The notes: generated from the letters alone by a model not told the origin. A stretch of 64,000 bases of DNA from Nitrospirillum viridazoti CBAmc (GCF_000730165.1 NZ_CP022111.1:62001-126000), one strand, 5' to 3'; numbered from the stretch's first letter, positions 18,087 to 27,450 are shown. Numbers and translations: made by a program.

Positions 18087-18554
18087 TTACTTGCCGGCGA
18101 TGGTGATGGTCAGGGTGTCGGCGTAGCTGCCGGCGATGGCCTGGGCGTTGGCCGGGACGGTCACGGAGACGTTGGAGGTCTTGTTGAACTGGGCGCCGGA
18201 GCGGGTGACGGCGAAGCTGCTGCCCGAACCGTTGGTGCCGTCGTAGGTGGTGGTGTAGCTGACGGCCTGGGCGCCGGTGGCGGAGGACTTCAGGGTGCCG
18301 TTGTTGGCGGAGGCGACGGTGATGGTGTAGCCGGCGCCGTCGTTGCAGTTCTCGACCACGCTGCCGACGGCGACATTGCTGGAGCCGGACAGGATGTTCA
18401 GGGTGGCGCCGGCATCGGTGACCGCCACGGTGCAGCTCTGGATGACGGTGCCGCTCAGCTTGATGCTGCCCGAGGTATCGGCCAGGGCTGGAGCGGAGAC
18501 CAGGGTGGCGGCCAGGGCGGAGGCGGCGACGGCGGCGGCGATGCGGCGGATCAT
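18087..18554 (-). CDS. Secreted beta-rich protein, SCPU/fimbrial-like (paralog B)
   Basis: A 155-residue paralog of the protein at 17301-17765. Signal peptide MIRRIAAAVAASALAATLVS ends near SAPALA. Two cysteines are kept (QSCTVAVTDAG and VVENCNDGAGY). The C-terminal part GAQFNKTSNVSVTVPANAQA aligns with its sister almost residue by residue. It lies 321 bases upstream of paralog A on the same strand, has its own terminator, and shares a 30-base leader, so each copy is probably transcribed by itself. Function unknown; duplication of a small surface protein is the simplest reading. Confidence 0.75.
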   Translation of the reverse strand: MIRRIAAAVAASALAATLVSAPALADTSGSIKLSGTVIQSCTVAVTDAGATLNILSGSSNVAVGSVVENCNDGAGYTITVASANNGTLKSSATGAQAVSYTTTYDGTNGSGSSFAVTRSGAQFNKTSNVSVTVPANAQAIAGSYADTLTITIAGK

Positions 18555-18878
18555 GACGGAAGGTCCTATCGGTTCGGGTGGGCTTTTGCCCGTTTCGTTC
18601 ATGCCCGGTTATAAGCAGGCAGCATGCCAACGCCAGGGTTGGGGGCTTGGAGTTAATTATTTCAATGGCTTGGGGAAAAATCCCTTAACAGGACTTAATC
18701 TACCCCTATGGCTTAGACCATTTCCTAGGTGTTTTGCGCTGCAACACGCATCGCGCCCTTGGGATAGGTTCGTTGTAATGTGCATTGCATAATGCGTTAT
18801 TCACGGAGTCTCTTGACCCCCCGTGGCTTCCCGCCTGCAATGCGGCCCACCAACGACCATCAATCAGGGGAAAGACCC
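18555..18878. promoter_or_regulatory. Divergent promoter region, paralog B / gcdH
   Basis: These 324 bases separate paralog B from the glutaryl-CoA dehydrogenase gene. TCCTATCGGTTCG at 18564-18576 is the leader shared with paralog A. A perfect 14-base dyad, GCATTgcatAATGC (18782-18795), lies 84 bases before gcdH and could be an operator. TTAAT-type sequence between 18650 and 18700 is AT-rich promoter-like DNA. Confidence 0.4.
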
Positions 18879-20069
18879 ATGGCGAGCGACAGTGCGGGCA
18901 AGGGCGGTTTCCAATGGGATGACGCCCTGCTGCTGGATGATCAGCTGGAGGCGGAGGAGCGGCAGGTGCGCGATAGCGCCCGCGCCTTCTGCCAGGACCG
19001 GCTGGCCCCCCGTGTGCGCGACGCCTTCCGGCATGAGGTGTTCGACCCCGCCATCATGGCCGAGATGGGGGAGCTGGGCCTGCTGGGCATGACCATCGAC
19101 GGTTATGGCTGCGCCGGGGTGAACCATGTCTGCTACGGCCTGGTGGCGCGTGAGGTGGAACGGGTGGACAGCGGCTACCGCTCCGCCATGAGCGTCCAGT
19201 CCTCCCTGGTCATGCATCCCATTCACGCCTATGGCAGCGAGGAACAGCGCCAGCGCTACCTGCCCGGCCTGTCGGCCGGCACGTTGATCGGCTGCTTCGG
19301 TCTGACGGAACCGGACGCCGGGTCCGATCCGGCCGCCATGAAGACGCGGGCCCGCCGCGTGGCTGATGGCTATGTCCTGACCGGATCCAAGATGTGGATC
19401 ACCAACGCGCCGGTGGCCGACGTTTTCGTCGTCTGGGCCAAGGATGACGAGGGGCAGATACGGGGTTTCATCCTGGAAAAGGGTATGACGGGCCTGTCGG
19501 CGCCCAAGATCGAGGGCAAGTTCTCCCTGCGCGCCTCCATCACTGGCGAGATCGTGATGGACGGGGTGGCGGTGCCGGAGACGGCCCTGCTGCCCGGCGT
19601 GATGGGGCTGAAGGGGCCCTTCGGCTGCCTGAACAAGGCGCGCTACGGCATTTCCTGGGGTGCCATGGGCGCGGCGGAGGCCTGCTGGTTCGCGGCGCGC
19701 GACTATACCCTGAATCGCACCGCCTTCGGCCGGCCGCTGGCCGCGACCCAGCTGATTCAGAAGAAGCTGGCCGACATGCAGACGGAAATCACCCTGGGCT
19801 TGCAAGGCGCCCTGCGCCTGGGCCGGCTGATGGACCAGGGCCGCGCGGCGCCGGAGATGATCAGCCTGATGAAGCGCAACAACTGCGGCAAGGCGCTGGA
19901 CATCGCCCGCGCCGCCCGCGACATGCACGGCGGCAACGGGGTATCCGATGAGTATCCCGTCATCCGCCATGTCCTGAATCTGGAGGCGGTGAACACCTAC
20001 GAGGGAACCCACGACGTCCACGCCCTGGTTCTTGGCCGGGCGCAGACGGGCCTGCAGGCCTTCGGCTGA
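18879..20069 (+). CDS. gcdH: Glutaryl-CoA dehydrogenase
   Basis: A 396-residue FAD-dependent acyl-CoA dehydrogenase that oxidises and decarboxylates glutaryl-CoA to crotonyl-CoA in lysine and tryptophan breakdown. The substrate arginine of this subfamily sits in [13 protein letters not shown], the FAD and acyl-CoA motifs are [13 protein letters not shown] and [12 protein letters not shown], and the catalytic glutamate is at residue 375 in [19 protein letters not shown] at 18879 follows AGGGGAAAG; an in-frame start 99 bases earlier would add an unconserved extension. It appears to be a single-gene transcript. Confidence 0.94.
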   Translation: MASDSAGKGGFQWDDALLLDDQLEAEERQVRDSARAFCQDRLAPRVRDAFRHEVFDPAIMAEMGELGLLGMTIDGYGCAGVNHVCYGLVAREVERVDSGYRSAMSVQSSLVMHPIHAYGSEEQRQRYLPGLSAGTLIGCFGLTEPDAGSDPAAMKTRARRVADGYVLTGSKMWITNAPVADVFVVWAKDDEGQIRGFILEKGMTGLSAPKIEGKFSLRASITGEIVMDGVAVPETALLPGVMGLKGPFGCLNKARYGISWGAMGAAEACWFAARDYTLNRTAFGRPLAATQLIQKKLADMQTEITLGLQGALRLGRLMDQGRAAPEMISLMKRNNCGKALDIARAARDMHGGNGVSDEYPVIRHVLNLEAVNTYEGTHDVHALVLGRAQTGLQAFG

Positions 20070-20191
20070 GCCCTGGGAATGATCGGCAACCAAACAAATC
20101 ACCCGCCGATTGATCCAGCTCAAGGACGGTGCGGCCGGCGAGGGATAGTCTTGGCCTTATCCAGAACGCATAGCCAGGGAAGCACCGCCCC

Positions 20192-20419
20192 ATGAACCTT
20201 CTCTTCCCTCATGCCACGGCCGTGGCGATGCCATCCCCGGCCTCGGTTTTAGGGGAACTGGCGGGGCTTTCCTTAATCGCCTATGCCATGGGGTCTGCCG
20301 CGCGGCGGGATGGACATGCCCTTTTGTCTAATCCCTTTGATGAGGCCGATCCCCTTGGCTCTTTGGGTCATATCGAACCGGCGGGGGCCTGGCGCGATGG
20401 TTGGCTGAACGGCGGCTGA
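20192..20419 (+). CDS. Small hypothetical protein
   Basis: A 75-residue reading frame starting at ATG 20192 with AGGGAAG upstream. It has a short apolar stretch (LGELAGLSLIAYAMGSA) and then an acidic tail. No family is recognised. Codon use looks less GC-biased than in neighbouring genes. It may be real, but evidence is only the ribosome site and an open frame. Confidence 0.4.
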   Translation: MNLLFPHATAVAMPSPASVLGELAGLSLIAYAMGSAARRDGHALLSNPFDEADPLGSLGHIEPAGAWRDGWLNGG

Positions 20420-20735
20420 AAGCGGGTAAAGCGCCCGTAACACGCGGCTTGTTGCGAACCCGGAACGGCTGGCGGGGTGACCGGCGCGCCACCCGGATTC
20501 CCGCGCTGGCGTCAACGGCCAAAAAATCCGGGGAAGATGTCGGGTGACAAGGTGATGACGTACCCCTAAGCTATATCCCTTGGCATTTGAATTGGATTAT
20601 GCTGATCGCAACAGCCCACGGGTTCCATTCCCCGGGGCGGACCGGTCCGGCGAACGGCCTGGGTTCTAGAGCCGACCCCCAAAGGCGCGCCGCGCAGGCA
20701 GGTGCCCCTGGGGGCTGTTAAGGAGTAGGGAAGCT
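20420..20735. other. Intergenic region with leader hairpin
   Basis: These 316 bases contain no convincing gene. CCCCCA (20676-20681) can pair with TGGGGG (20709-20714), placing a stem just before the AAGGAG ribosome site of the next small gene. This could shield translation, but the pairing may be chance. Confidence 0.35.
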
Positions 20736-20969
20736 ATGGCGTTGTCTAGGCGCGGGGTCGAACCGCCCAAACCGGGTGAATGGATGGAAGAGGTGAAGCT
20801 GCCCAAGCGTCGCCTGCTGGTTCATGCCATCCATCAGCGGGCGGGTCATCCGCCCCATGTCGAATTCCTGGTCGACGGCCGCTCCAGCGACCGCCTCAGC
20901 CTGGCGCTTGAGGTTGTGCTGGACAGTGACCGGTTCCGGCGCATGGGCGTATCGCAGAACGCCGCCTGA
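20736..20969 (+). CDS. Small basic hypothetical protein
   Basis: A 77-residue protein beginning at ATG 20736 with a good AAGGAG ribosome site. Composition is mixed and soluble-like, with alternating hydrophobic and charged residues (LLVHAIHQRAGHPPHVEFLV and RLSLALEVVLDSDRF), so a small folded domain is likely. No known family is recognised. A terminator hairpin follows at 20998, which supports a real short transcript. Confidence 0.6.
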   Translation: MALSRRGVEPPKPGEWMEEVKLPKRRLLVHAIHQRAGHPPHVEFLVDGRSSDRLSLALEVVLDSDRFRRMGVSQNAA

Positions 20970-20997
20970 CGCGCAGGGGAACGGACGGACCTGAGAT

Positions 20998-21034
20998 AGC
21001 CGGGCCGGCAACGGTCCGGCTGTTTCATTTTCTG
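20998..21034 (+). terminator. Rho-independent terminator
   Basis: AGCCGGGCC (20998-21006) pairs with GGTCCGGCT (21013-21021) with one G-U pair and a six-base loop, followed by a T-rich tail (TGTTTCATTTTC). It ends the small gene at 20736-20969. Confidence 0.75.
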
Positions 21035-21035
21035 G

Positions 21036-21608
21036 TCAGCGCGCCTGAGAGGAAATCCAATGCCATGCCGCGCCGAGCGCGGCATCCACCCCATGATAAA
21101 TGCCCAGGGGGCCAGGCTGGGCCGTCGGGAATGGCACGGGGTGTACCAGCATCAGGTTGGCGCCCAGGCCGAAATCCTCCACCATACGTCCTTCCGGATC
21201 TCGCCAGTCGCCCGTGGCGTCCTGGGTCAGGGGAAAATGGGCGCGGGTCCGATCCAGCAAACTGGCGGGTGTGTTCGTATAGGCGAAGACCGGTCGGCCC
21301 AGCGCCGCCGCGAATCCCATCTCATAGGCCGTGCCGTCGTCGGCCGAGGGGCCGCGAAAGGGACTGACGTTGGCCAACACCAGATCTGTTCCCCGGATCA
21401 GGTCCAGGTTGGTGGCGCGGATGCGGGCGGCGTGGTCCGCCGCCGTCTCGCCTGGAATCGAGGCCACCGCACCATCCATGGGGAAGACGCCAACGATGTC
21501 GAAGCGGGCGCAGGCCGCGCGCAGGCTTTCGGCGGCTGCGGCCGGATCGGGCAGGAACACCTCCGGCCCCGCCAGATATGCCCGCCAGACCTTCTTTTCC
21601 GCAGTCAT
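21036..21608 (-). CDS. Nucleoside 2-deoxyribosyltransferase
   Basis: A 190-residue enzyme that moves deoxyribose between bases, or hydrolyses deoxynucleosides, for salvage. The family marks are RAYLAGPEVFLPD at the N-terminus, LVLANVSPFRGPSADDGTAY with the catalytic region, and YEMGFAAALGRPVFAYTN with the nucleophilic glutamate. The start overlaps the stop of the upstream nucleotidase gene by four bases (ATGA), so the two are translationally coupled. With the nucleoside ABC transporter further upstream on the same strand it makes a coherent nucleoside-salvage set. Confidence 0.9.
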   Translation of the reverse strand: MTAEKKVWRAYLAGPEVFLPDPAAAAESLRAACARFDIVGVFPMDGAVASIPGETAADHAARIRATNLDLIRGTDLVLANVSPFRGPSADDGTAYEMGFAAALGRPVFAYTNTPASLLDRTRAHFPLTQDATGDWRDPEGRMVEDFGLGANLMLVHPVPFPTAQPGPLGIYHGVDAALGAAWHWISSQAR

Positions 21609-23602
21609 TTCCCCAGCACCTGGCCGGCCAGGGCGGTGGGTGACAAATCCACGCGGAACAGTTCCAGGCCCGGGTCGCCAGGCCCCACGTCGCTCAGGTT
21701 GGGGTATTGGGTCAACAGCGCCGCCGCCTTGGCGTTGGTATCGTACAACACGGTCACCGGTGCGGTGACGGGCACGAAGCCCCAGCTGTGGTTGGTGGCG
21801 GGCATCAGGGTGCCGGCGGCGCGCAGATAGTCGGCGATGATCTCCTGGATCGTTTCCGTGCCTGAGTAGACGACGTTCTTGCCGTCCAGGCCTGGGAAGT
21901 TGCCGCCGCCGTTGGCGCGGTAATTGTTGGTGACGACGATGAACTCATCCTCGTCCTTCACCGGCTGGCCATTGTAGCGCAGGTCGACGATGCGGTGGTT
22001 GTCGCCCGGCGCCAGCTTGCCATCGCCGCCGAAGCGCGGCGGCTGGGTCACATCGACCCGCCAGGTGACGCCGTCGATGACATCGAAGTTGAAGCTGGGA
22101 ACGGCCCGGTTCACCAGCATCTGCGGTTCCTTCTTGGCCGGATCGATGCGGTTGAAGACGCGGGCACCCATCTCCAGCCAGTCGCGCACCTGGGCGCCCG
22201 TCACCTTCACCGCCGCGACGATGTTGGGATAGAGATAGAGGTCGGCGACGTTGCGCAGGCTGATCTGGCCGGCGGCCACGTCGGTGAAATAATCGGCGCC
22301 GGGCTGGCCGCCCGCCTTGAAGGGGGCGGCCGCCGACAGGATGGGCAAATTGGCGTAAGGACCGCCCGCCAGCGCCTTGGCCACGTATTGGCGCTGGGCG
22401 TCCGACACGATGTCCAGGGCCGGCTGGTCGGCGATGAAGCTGAAATAGGTTTCGATGCGGCCGGTGCTCTTGCCCACGGGCTGGCGCACATAGTCCAGCG
22501 TCGCCTGGTGCGCGTCCTTGGCGATGGCCGCCACCGCCGCGTCCGGTTCCACCAGCGGCGTGGCCTTGCCATTCACGCGGGTGAGCACGGGCCGGGTCTC
22601 GGCATGGCCGGCGGCCACGGTCCAGCCGCCCTTGCCGCCATGGGCCTTGGGGTCGGCGGACAGGATCAGGTCGATCACGCCCAGATGGTCGCCGAAGAAG
22701 CCGGCCATGACCACCGGCTTGCCGTGGATCAGGCCGTGCGGGATGTCGGCATCCGGCAGGTTGGCATAGTCGGCGGCGGGGAAGACGCGGTGGGCATGGC
22801 CGGTGACGACGGCGTCCACCTCGGGAATGGCGGCCACGTCCACGCCGGCGTTCTCCGCCATCTTCTGGTGGGGGGCCGCCGACAGGCCGCTATGGATGAC
22901 CGCCACCACCACGTCCGCGCCCTGGGCTTTCAGATCCCGGGCGGTCTTGGCCGCCACCTCCACGATGTCGGAGGTGGTGACCTTGCCCTCCAGCTTGTCC
23001 TTGTCCCACAGCACGATCTGGGGCGTCAGCACACCGACCACGCCCACCCGGACCGTGTGCTTGGCGCCGGCGCCGTCGGTGAAGTCGCGGTCCAGGATGA
23101 CGCCGGCGGGAAACAGGGGCTGGCCATCCTCCACCCGGTTCACGTTGCCGGCCAGCACCGGGTACTTGGCCTCCTTCTCCGCCGCCACGGCATAGTCCAG
23201 GCCGAAGTTGAACTCATGGTTGCCCATGACGGCGGCGTCGTAGCCCAGGGCGTTCAGGGCGGCGATGATCGGCTGGAACTTGCCCGGCCCCAGGCCCTGC
23301 ACCCGGGCGACATAGTCGCCCATGGGCGTGCCCTGGATCAGGTCGCCGGCGTCCACCAGCAGGGTGTTGGGCTTCTCGGCCCTGGCCTTGCGGATCAGGC
23401 TGGCCACCCGCACCAGGCCGACGCCGGGGTCCGGCTTGTCGGCGTAGTAGTCGTAGTCCATGACGTTCATGTGCAGGTCGGTGGTCGACAGGATCTGCAC
23501 GTCGATCTGGTCGGACTTGGCCTCTTGCGCCTCCGCGTCCAGGCCCCCGAACACCATGGTACCGGTCAACAGCAGGGCGGCCAGGCGGCGGCAGGCGGGC
23601 AT
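21605..23602 (-). CDS. cpdB: 2',3'-cyclic-nucleotide 2'-phosphodiesterase / 3'-nucleotidase
   Basis: A 665-residue periplasmic enzyme that converts 2',3'-cyclic nucleotides and 3'-nucleotides to nucleosides. A signal peptide is followed by a calcineurin-like phosphoesterase domain: TTDLHMNVMDYDYY, DAGDLIQGTPMGDY, MGNHEFNFGLDY, VVAVIHSG and VTGHAHRVFP carry the metal ligands. The C-terminal nucleotidase domain includes TNNYRANGGGNFPG. Length and order match CpdB. It is coupled to the deoxyribosyltransferase downstream, and lies after a terminator that ends the ABC transporter genes, so it may have its own promoter. Confidence 0.95.
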   Translation of the reverse strand: MPACRRLAALLLTGTMVFGGLDAEAQEAKSDQIDVQILSTTDLHMNVMDYDYYADKPDPGVGLVRVASLIRKARAEKPNTLLVDAGDLIQGTPMGDYVARVQGLGPGKFQPIIAALNALGYDAAVMGNHEFNFGLDYAVAAEKEAKYPVLAGNVNRVEDGQPLFPAGVILDRDFTDGAGAKHTVRVGVVGVLTPQIVLWDKDKLEGKVTTSDIVEVAAKTARDLKAQGADVVVAVIHSGLSAAPHQKMAENAGVDVAAIPEVDAVVTGHAHRVFPAADYANLPDADIPHGLIHGKPVVMAGFFGDHLGVIDLILSADPKAHGGKGGWTVAAGHAETRPVLTRVNGKATPLVEPDAAVAAIAKDAHQATLDYVRQPVGKSTGRIETYFSFIADQPALDIVSDAQRQYVAKALAGGPYANLPILSAAAPFKAGGQPGADYFTDVAAGQISLRNVADLYLYPNIVAAVKVTGAQVRDWLEMGARVFNRIDPAKKEPQMLVNRAVPSFNFDVIDGVTWRVDVTQPPRFGGDGKLAPGDNHRIVDLRYNGQPVKDEDEFIVVTNNYRANGGGNFPGLDGKNVVYSGTETIQEIIADYLRAAGTLMPATNHSWGFVPVTAPVTVLYDTNAKAAALLTQYPNLSDVGPGDPGLELFRVDLSPTALAGQVLGK

Positions 23603-23627
23603 GGCGGGGGCATCCTTGATCTGTATC

Positions 23628-23658
23628 GGGAAAAAGGGGCCGGATGCGTTCCGGCCCC
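23628..23658 (-). terminator. Terminator of nucleoside ABC operon
   Basis: GGGGCCGGA (23636-23644) and TCCGGCCCC (23650-23658) form a nine-base-pair stem with a five-base loop; on the minus strand it is followed by TTTTT. It lies between the last permease gene and cpdB. Confidence 0.85.
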
Positions 23659-23718
23659 CTGGCTCTACAGGCGCGGTGTTACACCTACGCTATCGCCGCA
23701 GGCTTTGATGTAGGTCGC

Positions 23719-24693
23719 TTACCGGTCTTTCACATAGGCCTGGCCCGCCGCCTTGGGCGGGATGGACTTGCCGACGAAGCCTGCCAACAGCAGCACGGTC
23801 AGGATGTAGGGCAGCACCTCGATGATCTGCACCGGCACCGCGCCGACGACCGGCAGGGCGACACCCTGCAGCCGCGCCTGCAGCGCGTCGGTGGCGGCGA
23901 ACAGCAGGCAGCCGGCCAGGGTGGGGTAGGGCCGCCACTTGCCCAGGATCAGGGCGGCCAGGGCCAGATAGCCCTTGCCGGCGGTCATGTTCTCCTGGAA
24001 CCCCGCACCTTGCGCGATGGAGAGGTAGGCGCCCGCCACGCCGCACAGCAAGCCAGTGATCAGCACGGCGCGATAGCGCAGCCAGGGCACGGAAATACCG
24101 GCGGTGTCCACGGCGGCCGGGTTCTCCCCCACCGCGCGCAGGCGCAGGCCGAAGCGGGTGCGGTAGGCCACCCACGAGGTGGCGGGCACGGCCAGCACCG
24201 CCAGGTAGACCAGCAGGTTCTGCCCGCCGATGACCTCGCCATAGAAGCGGCCCAGCAAGGGCACGCCGCGCACGGCCTCGGCCAACGGGAAGTGCAGGCC
24301 CAGGAAGCGCTGCCCGCTGTCCAGCGAGGGCGTGCGGCCGCCCAGGTCGAACCAGGCGTTGGCCAGCACGGCGGTCAGGCCGGCGGCGATGGTGTTGATG
24401 GCGACACCGGCGACCACTTGGTCACCCCGGTGGGTGATGCAGGCGAAGCCGTGCACCAGGGCCAGCACCAACGAGGCCGCGATGGCGGCCGCCAGGCCCG
24501 CCCAGGGCGAACCGGTGACGGCGGCCGTGGCCGCGGCGGCGAAGGCGCCGGTCAGCATCTTGCCTTCCAGGCCGATGTCGACCACGCCGGCGCGTTCGGA
24601 ATAAAAGCCGGCCAGCGAGGCCAGCACCAGCGGCGTGGCCAGGCGCACGGTGCTGGCCAGCAGCGACACGATCCACAGGGCGGTATCGTCCAT
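23719..24693 (-). CDS. Nucleoside ABC transporter permease (second)
   Basis: A 324-residue polytopic membrane protein of the BPD_transp_2 permease family. It contains GLEGKMLTGAFAAA and the ASLAGFYSERAGVVDIG signature that is typical of the NupQ/YufQ-type partner in BMP-dependent nucleoside uptake systems. It follows the other permease by 19 bases on the same strand. It acts in the inner membrane as half of the translocation pore. Specificity for nucleosides is inferred from subunit type and from neighbours cpdB and deoxyribosyltransferase. Confidence 0.9.
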   Translation of the reverse strand: MDDTALWIVSLLASTVRLATPLVLASLAGFYSERAGVVDIGLEGKMLTGAFAAAATAAVTGSPWAGLAAAIAASLVLALVHGFACITHRGDQVVAGVAINTIAAGLTAVLANAWFDLGGRTPSLDSGQRFLGLHFPLAEAVRGVPLLGRFYGEVIGGQNLLVYLAVLAVPATSWVAYRTRFGLRLRAVGENPAAVDTAGISVPWLRYRAVLITGLLCGVAGAYLSIAQGAGFQENMTAGKGYLALAALILGKWRPYPTLAGCLLFAATDALQARLQGVALPVVGAVPVQIIEVLPYILTVLLLAGFVGKSIPPKAAGQAYVKDR

Positions 24694-24712
24694 GGTCTCT
24701 TTCCCCGGGATC

Positions 24713-25837
24713 TTAAGCGCGCTGACCGGCGGTCGCCGGGGCCTTGGGCTTCAACAGGCGCGCCAGCGCCGGGCGGAACATGTGCTCCAAGGCGCCGGAG
24801 AACAGGATGACCACGCCCTGGATGACAACCACCAGGCGGGGGCTGATCTCGTTGTACTCGAACGACAGCTCGGCCCCGCCCTGGTACAGGGCGCCGAACA
24901 GCAGCGACGACAGGACGATGCCCACCGGGTGCCCCCGGCCCATCAGGGCGACCGCGATGCCGGTGAAACCCATGCCGGCCTGGAAGTTCAGGGTGATGCG
25001 GTGCTGCACGCCTTGCAGCTCGTTGATGCCCACTAGGCCGGCCAATGCGCCGGAAATGGCCATGGCGATGACGATGGTGGTGCGGGCGCTGATGCCGGCA
25101 TAGCGCGCGGCGGCCTCGTTGGCGCCCACCGTGCGCATCTGGAAACCCCAGCGCGTGTGCCAGATCAGGAACCAGACGCCGGCCGCGCATAAGAGCGCCA
25201 GGAGCAGCGACAGGTTCAGCGGCAGGGTGGGGGTGCGGTACCCCAGGGCGGCGGCGATCTCCTTCACCGCCGGCAGGAAGGTGCTCTCGGCAAATTCCCG
25301 GCTTTCCGGCGCCATCTGGCCATGTTCGATCAGCGGCCCGCCCAGCAGATAGACCATGAGGGCGCTGGCCAGGAAGTTGAACATGATGGTGGTGATGACG
25401 ATGTGGCTGCCACGGTAGGCCTGCAGATATCCCGGGATCAGGCCCCACACCGCGCCGAACAGGGCGCCCGCCAGCACCGCCACCGGCAGCACCGCGTACC
25501 AGGGCCAGCCGCTGAGCGCCAGGCACACCAGGCCGGTGCCCAGGCCGCCGACATAGGCCTGGCCCTCGCCGCCGATGTTGAACAGGCCGGCATGGTTGGC
25601 GATGGCCACGGCCAGGCCGGTGAAGATCAGGCTGGTGGCGTAATAGAGGGTGTAGCTGAGGCCCGTGCCGCTGCCCACCGCCCCCTTGACCATGAAGGCC
25701 AGGGCGGAAACGGGGTCCTGGCCGATAGCCAGGATGACCAGGGACGAGACCACCAGGGCGGCGAACAGGTTGATGGCCGGCAGCAGGGCCAGCGTGGCCC
25801 AGCGCGGCAGGCCGTCGGTGTTGGTAGACGCGCTCAT
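24713..25837 (-). CDS. Nucleoside ABC transporter permease (first)
   Basis: A 374-residue inner-membrane permease of the NupP/YufP type. After an N-terminal membrane segment come LSYTLYYATSLIFTGLAVAI and the family mark NHAGLFNIGGEGQAYVGGL. The ATG at 25837 overlaps the ATPase stop by four bases (ATGA), so translation is coupled. It pairs with the 324-residue permease to form the channel. The longer open frame upstream of 25837 lies inside the ATPase gene and was not used. Confidence 0.92.
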   Translation of the reverse strand: MSASTNTDGLPRWATLALLPAINLFAALVVSSLVILAIGQDPVSALAFMVKGAVGSGTGLSYTLYYATSLIFTGLAVAIANHAGLFNIGGEGQAYVGGLGTGLVCLALSGWPWYAVLPVAVLAGALFGAVWGLIPGYLQAYRGSHIVITTIMFNFLASALMVYLLGGPLIEHGQMAPESREFAESTFLPAVKEIAAALGYRTPTLPLNLSLLLALLCAAGVWFLIWHTRWGFQMRTVGANEAAARYAGISARTTIVIAMAISGALAGLVGINELQGVQHRITLNFQAGMGFTGIAVALMGRGHPVGIVLSSLLFGALYQGGAELSFEYNEISPRLVVVIQGVVILFSGALEHMFRPALARLLKPKAPATAGQRA

Positions 25838-27450
25838 GCCGCCCCTCCGGCCGCGTCGGTGCGCTGGCCCCGTTCCAAGGTGTTGGGTTCGATGTCGTCG
25901 GTGATGCCGGCCATCAGGCGGCCGATCAGGCCCTCGGTCGCGTCCTCGGCCGCGAGTTCGCCGGTGATGGCGCCGTCGCACATCACCAGGATGCGGTCGG
26001 ACAGGGCCATGATCTCCTCCAACTCGGCGGAGACCAGCAGGATGGCCTTGCCAGCGTCGCGCATGGTCAGCAGGCGGCGGTGGATGAACTCGATGGCGCC
26101 GATGTCCACGCCGCGGGTGGGCTGGCCCACCAGCAGCACGTTGGGGTCGCGCTCCATCTCCCGGCCCAGCACCAGCTTCTGCTGGTTGCCGCCGGAGAAG
26201 AGCGAGGTGCGCAAAGAAGGCTGGCGGGGGCGGACGTCCCAGTCCTCCATCAGCCGGGCGGTGGCGGCGGCGACGCGTTTCCAGTTCAGGCGCGGGCCAT
26301 CGGCCATGGCCGGGTCGTCCTGATAGCCCAGCAGGGCGTTCTGAAAAGCGGGGAAGGGCTTCACCACCGCGCGGCGCAGGCGGTCCTCCGGCACGTGGGC
26401 GATGCCCTGGCGCCGGGCCTGGGCCGGATCCATGGGCGATTCCGGTGTCACATCGCGCCCGTTGACGTGGACGCGCCCGCGCTGGAACGGCGTCATGCCC
26501 GACAGCGCCTCCAGCAGTTCCGACTGGCCGTTGCCGGCGACGCCGGCAACGCCGACGATCTCGCCCGCCCGCACGCGGAAGGTGGCGTGCTTCAGCCGCT
26601 CCACCCCGCGCTCGTCGAACACGCTGAGGTCTTCCACCGTCAGCAGCGGCGCGCCCGCCGGCGCGCCCGGCCGCCGCACGGCGGGGTTGGCGCGCCGTCC
26701 GACCATGGCCTCGGCCAGGGCCGCCTCGTTGGTGTCCTGGGTGTGGAAGTTGGCGACCACCGCCCCCTGGCGCAGCACCGACACGGCGTCGGTGATGGCC
26801 ATGATCTCCTTCAGCTTGTGGGTGATCATCAGGATGGTGCGGCCCTGGGCGCGCAGCGCGTCCAGGATGCGGAACAGGTCCTGCACCTCCGGCGGCGACA
26901 GCACGGCGGTGGGCTCATCCAGGATCAGCACCTGGGCGCCACGGTACAGCGCCTTCAGGATCTCCACCCGCTGCTGGATGCCCACGTTCAGGTCGGCGAC
27001 CTTGGCATCCAGCGGCACGTCCAGGCGATAGGCCTTTTCCAGCCGCTCCACCTCGGCCCGGGCCTTCTTGATGCCGTCCTTCAGCAGGGCACCGCCCTCG
27101 GCCCCCAGCATCAGGTTCTCCAGCACCGTGAATTCCTCCACCAGCATGAAGTGCTGGTGCACCATGCCGATGCCGAGGGCGATGGCGTCCTTGGGCTCGC
27201 GGATGCGCACCTCGGCCCCGTTCACCAGGATCTGCCCCTCATCGGCCTGGTAGAAGCCGTAGAGGATGCTCATCAACGTGGATTTGCCGGCGCCGTTTTC
27301 CCCCACCAGGCCGTGGATGGACCCGGCGCGAATGCGCAGCGAGACCGCCTTGTTGGCGTGGACGGGGCCGAAGCGCTTGTCGATGCCCACCAGTTCCACG
27401 GCCCAGGGGCCCGGCTGCGGCGGCACGGAGAGGGGAACGGTTTGCGACAC
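25834..27450 (-). CDS. Nucleoside ABC transporter ATPase, double-domain
   Basis: A 538-residue ATPase with two fused ABC domains, like NupO/YufO and sugar-type RbsA. Domain 1 has Walker A GLVGENGAGKSTLMSILYG, signature LNVGIQQRVEILKALYRGA and Walker B LILDEPTAVL. Domain 2 has the degenerate Walker A GVAGVAGNGQSELLEALSG, signature LFSGGNQQKLVLGREMERD and LLVGQPTRGVD. The altered second site is normal for this class. It powers the two permeases encoded downstream and works with the binding protein encoded 64 bases upstream. Confidence 0.95.
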   Translation of the reverse strand: MSQTVPLSVPPQPGPWAVELVGIDKRFGPVHANKAVSLRIRAGSIHGLVGENGAGKSTLMSILYGFYQADEGQILVNGAEVRIREPKDAIALGIGMVHQHFMLVEEFTVLENLMLGAEGGALLKDGIKKARAEVERLEKAYRLDVPLDAKVADLNVGIQQRVEILKALYRGAQVLILDEPTAVLSPPEVQDLFRILDALRAQGRTILMITHKLKEIMAITDAVSVLRQGAVVANFHTQDTNEAALAEAMVGRRANPAVRRPGAPAGAPLLTVEDLSVFDERGVERLKHATFRVRAGEIVGVAGVAGNGQSELLEALSGMTPFQRGRVHVNGRDVTPESPMDPAQARRQGIAHVPEDRLRRAVVKPFPAFQNALLGYQDDPAMADGPRLNWKRVAAATARLMEDWDVRPRQPSLRTSLFSGGNQQKLVLGREMERDPNVLLVGQPTRGVDIGAIEFIHRRLLTMRDAGKAILLVSAELEEIMALSDRILVMCDGAITGELAAEDATEGLIGRLMAGITDDIEPNTLERGQRTDAAGGAA

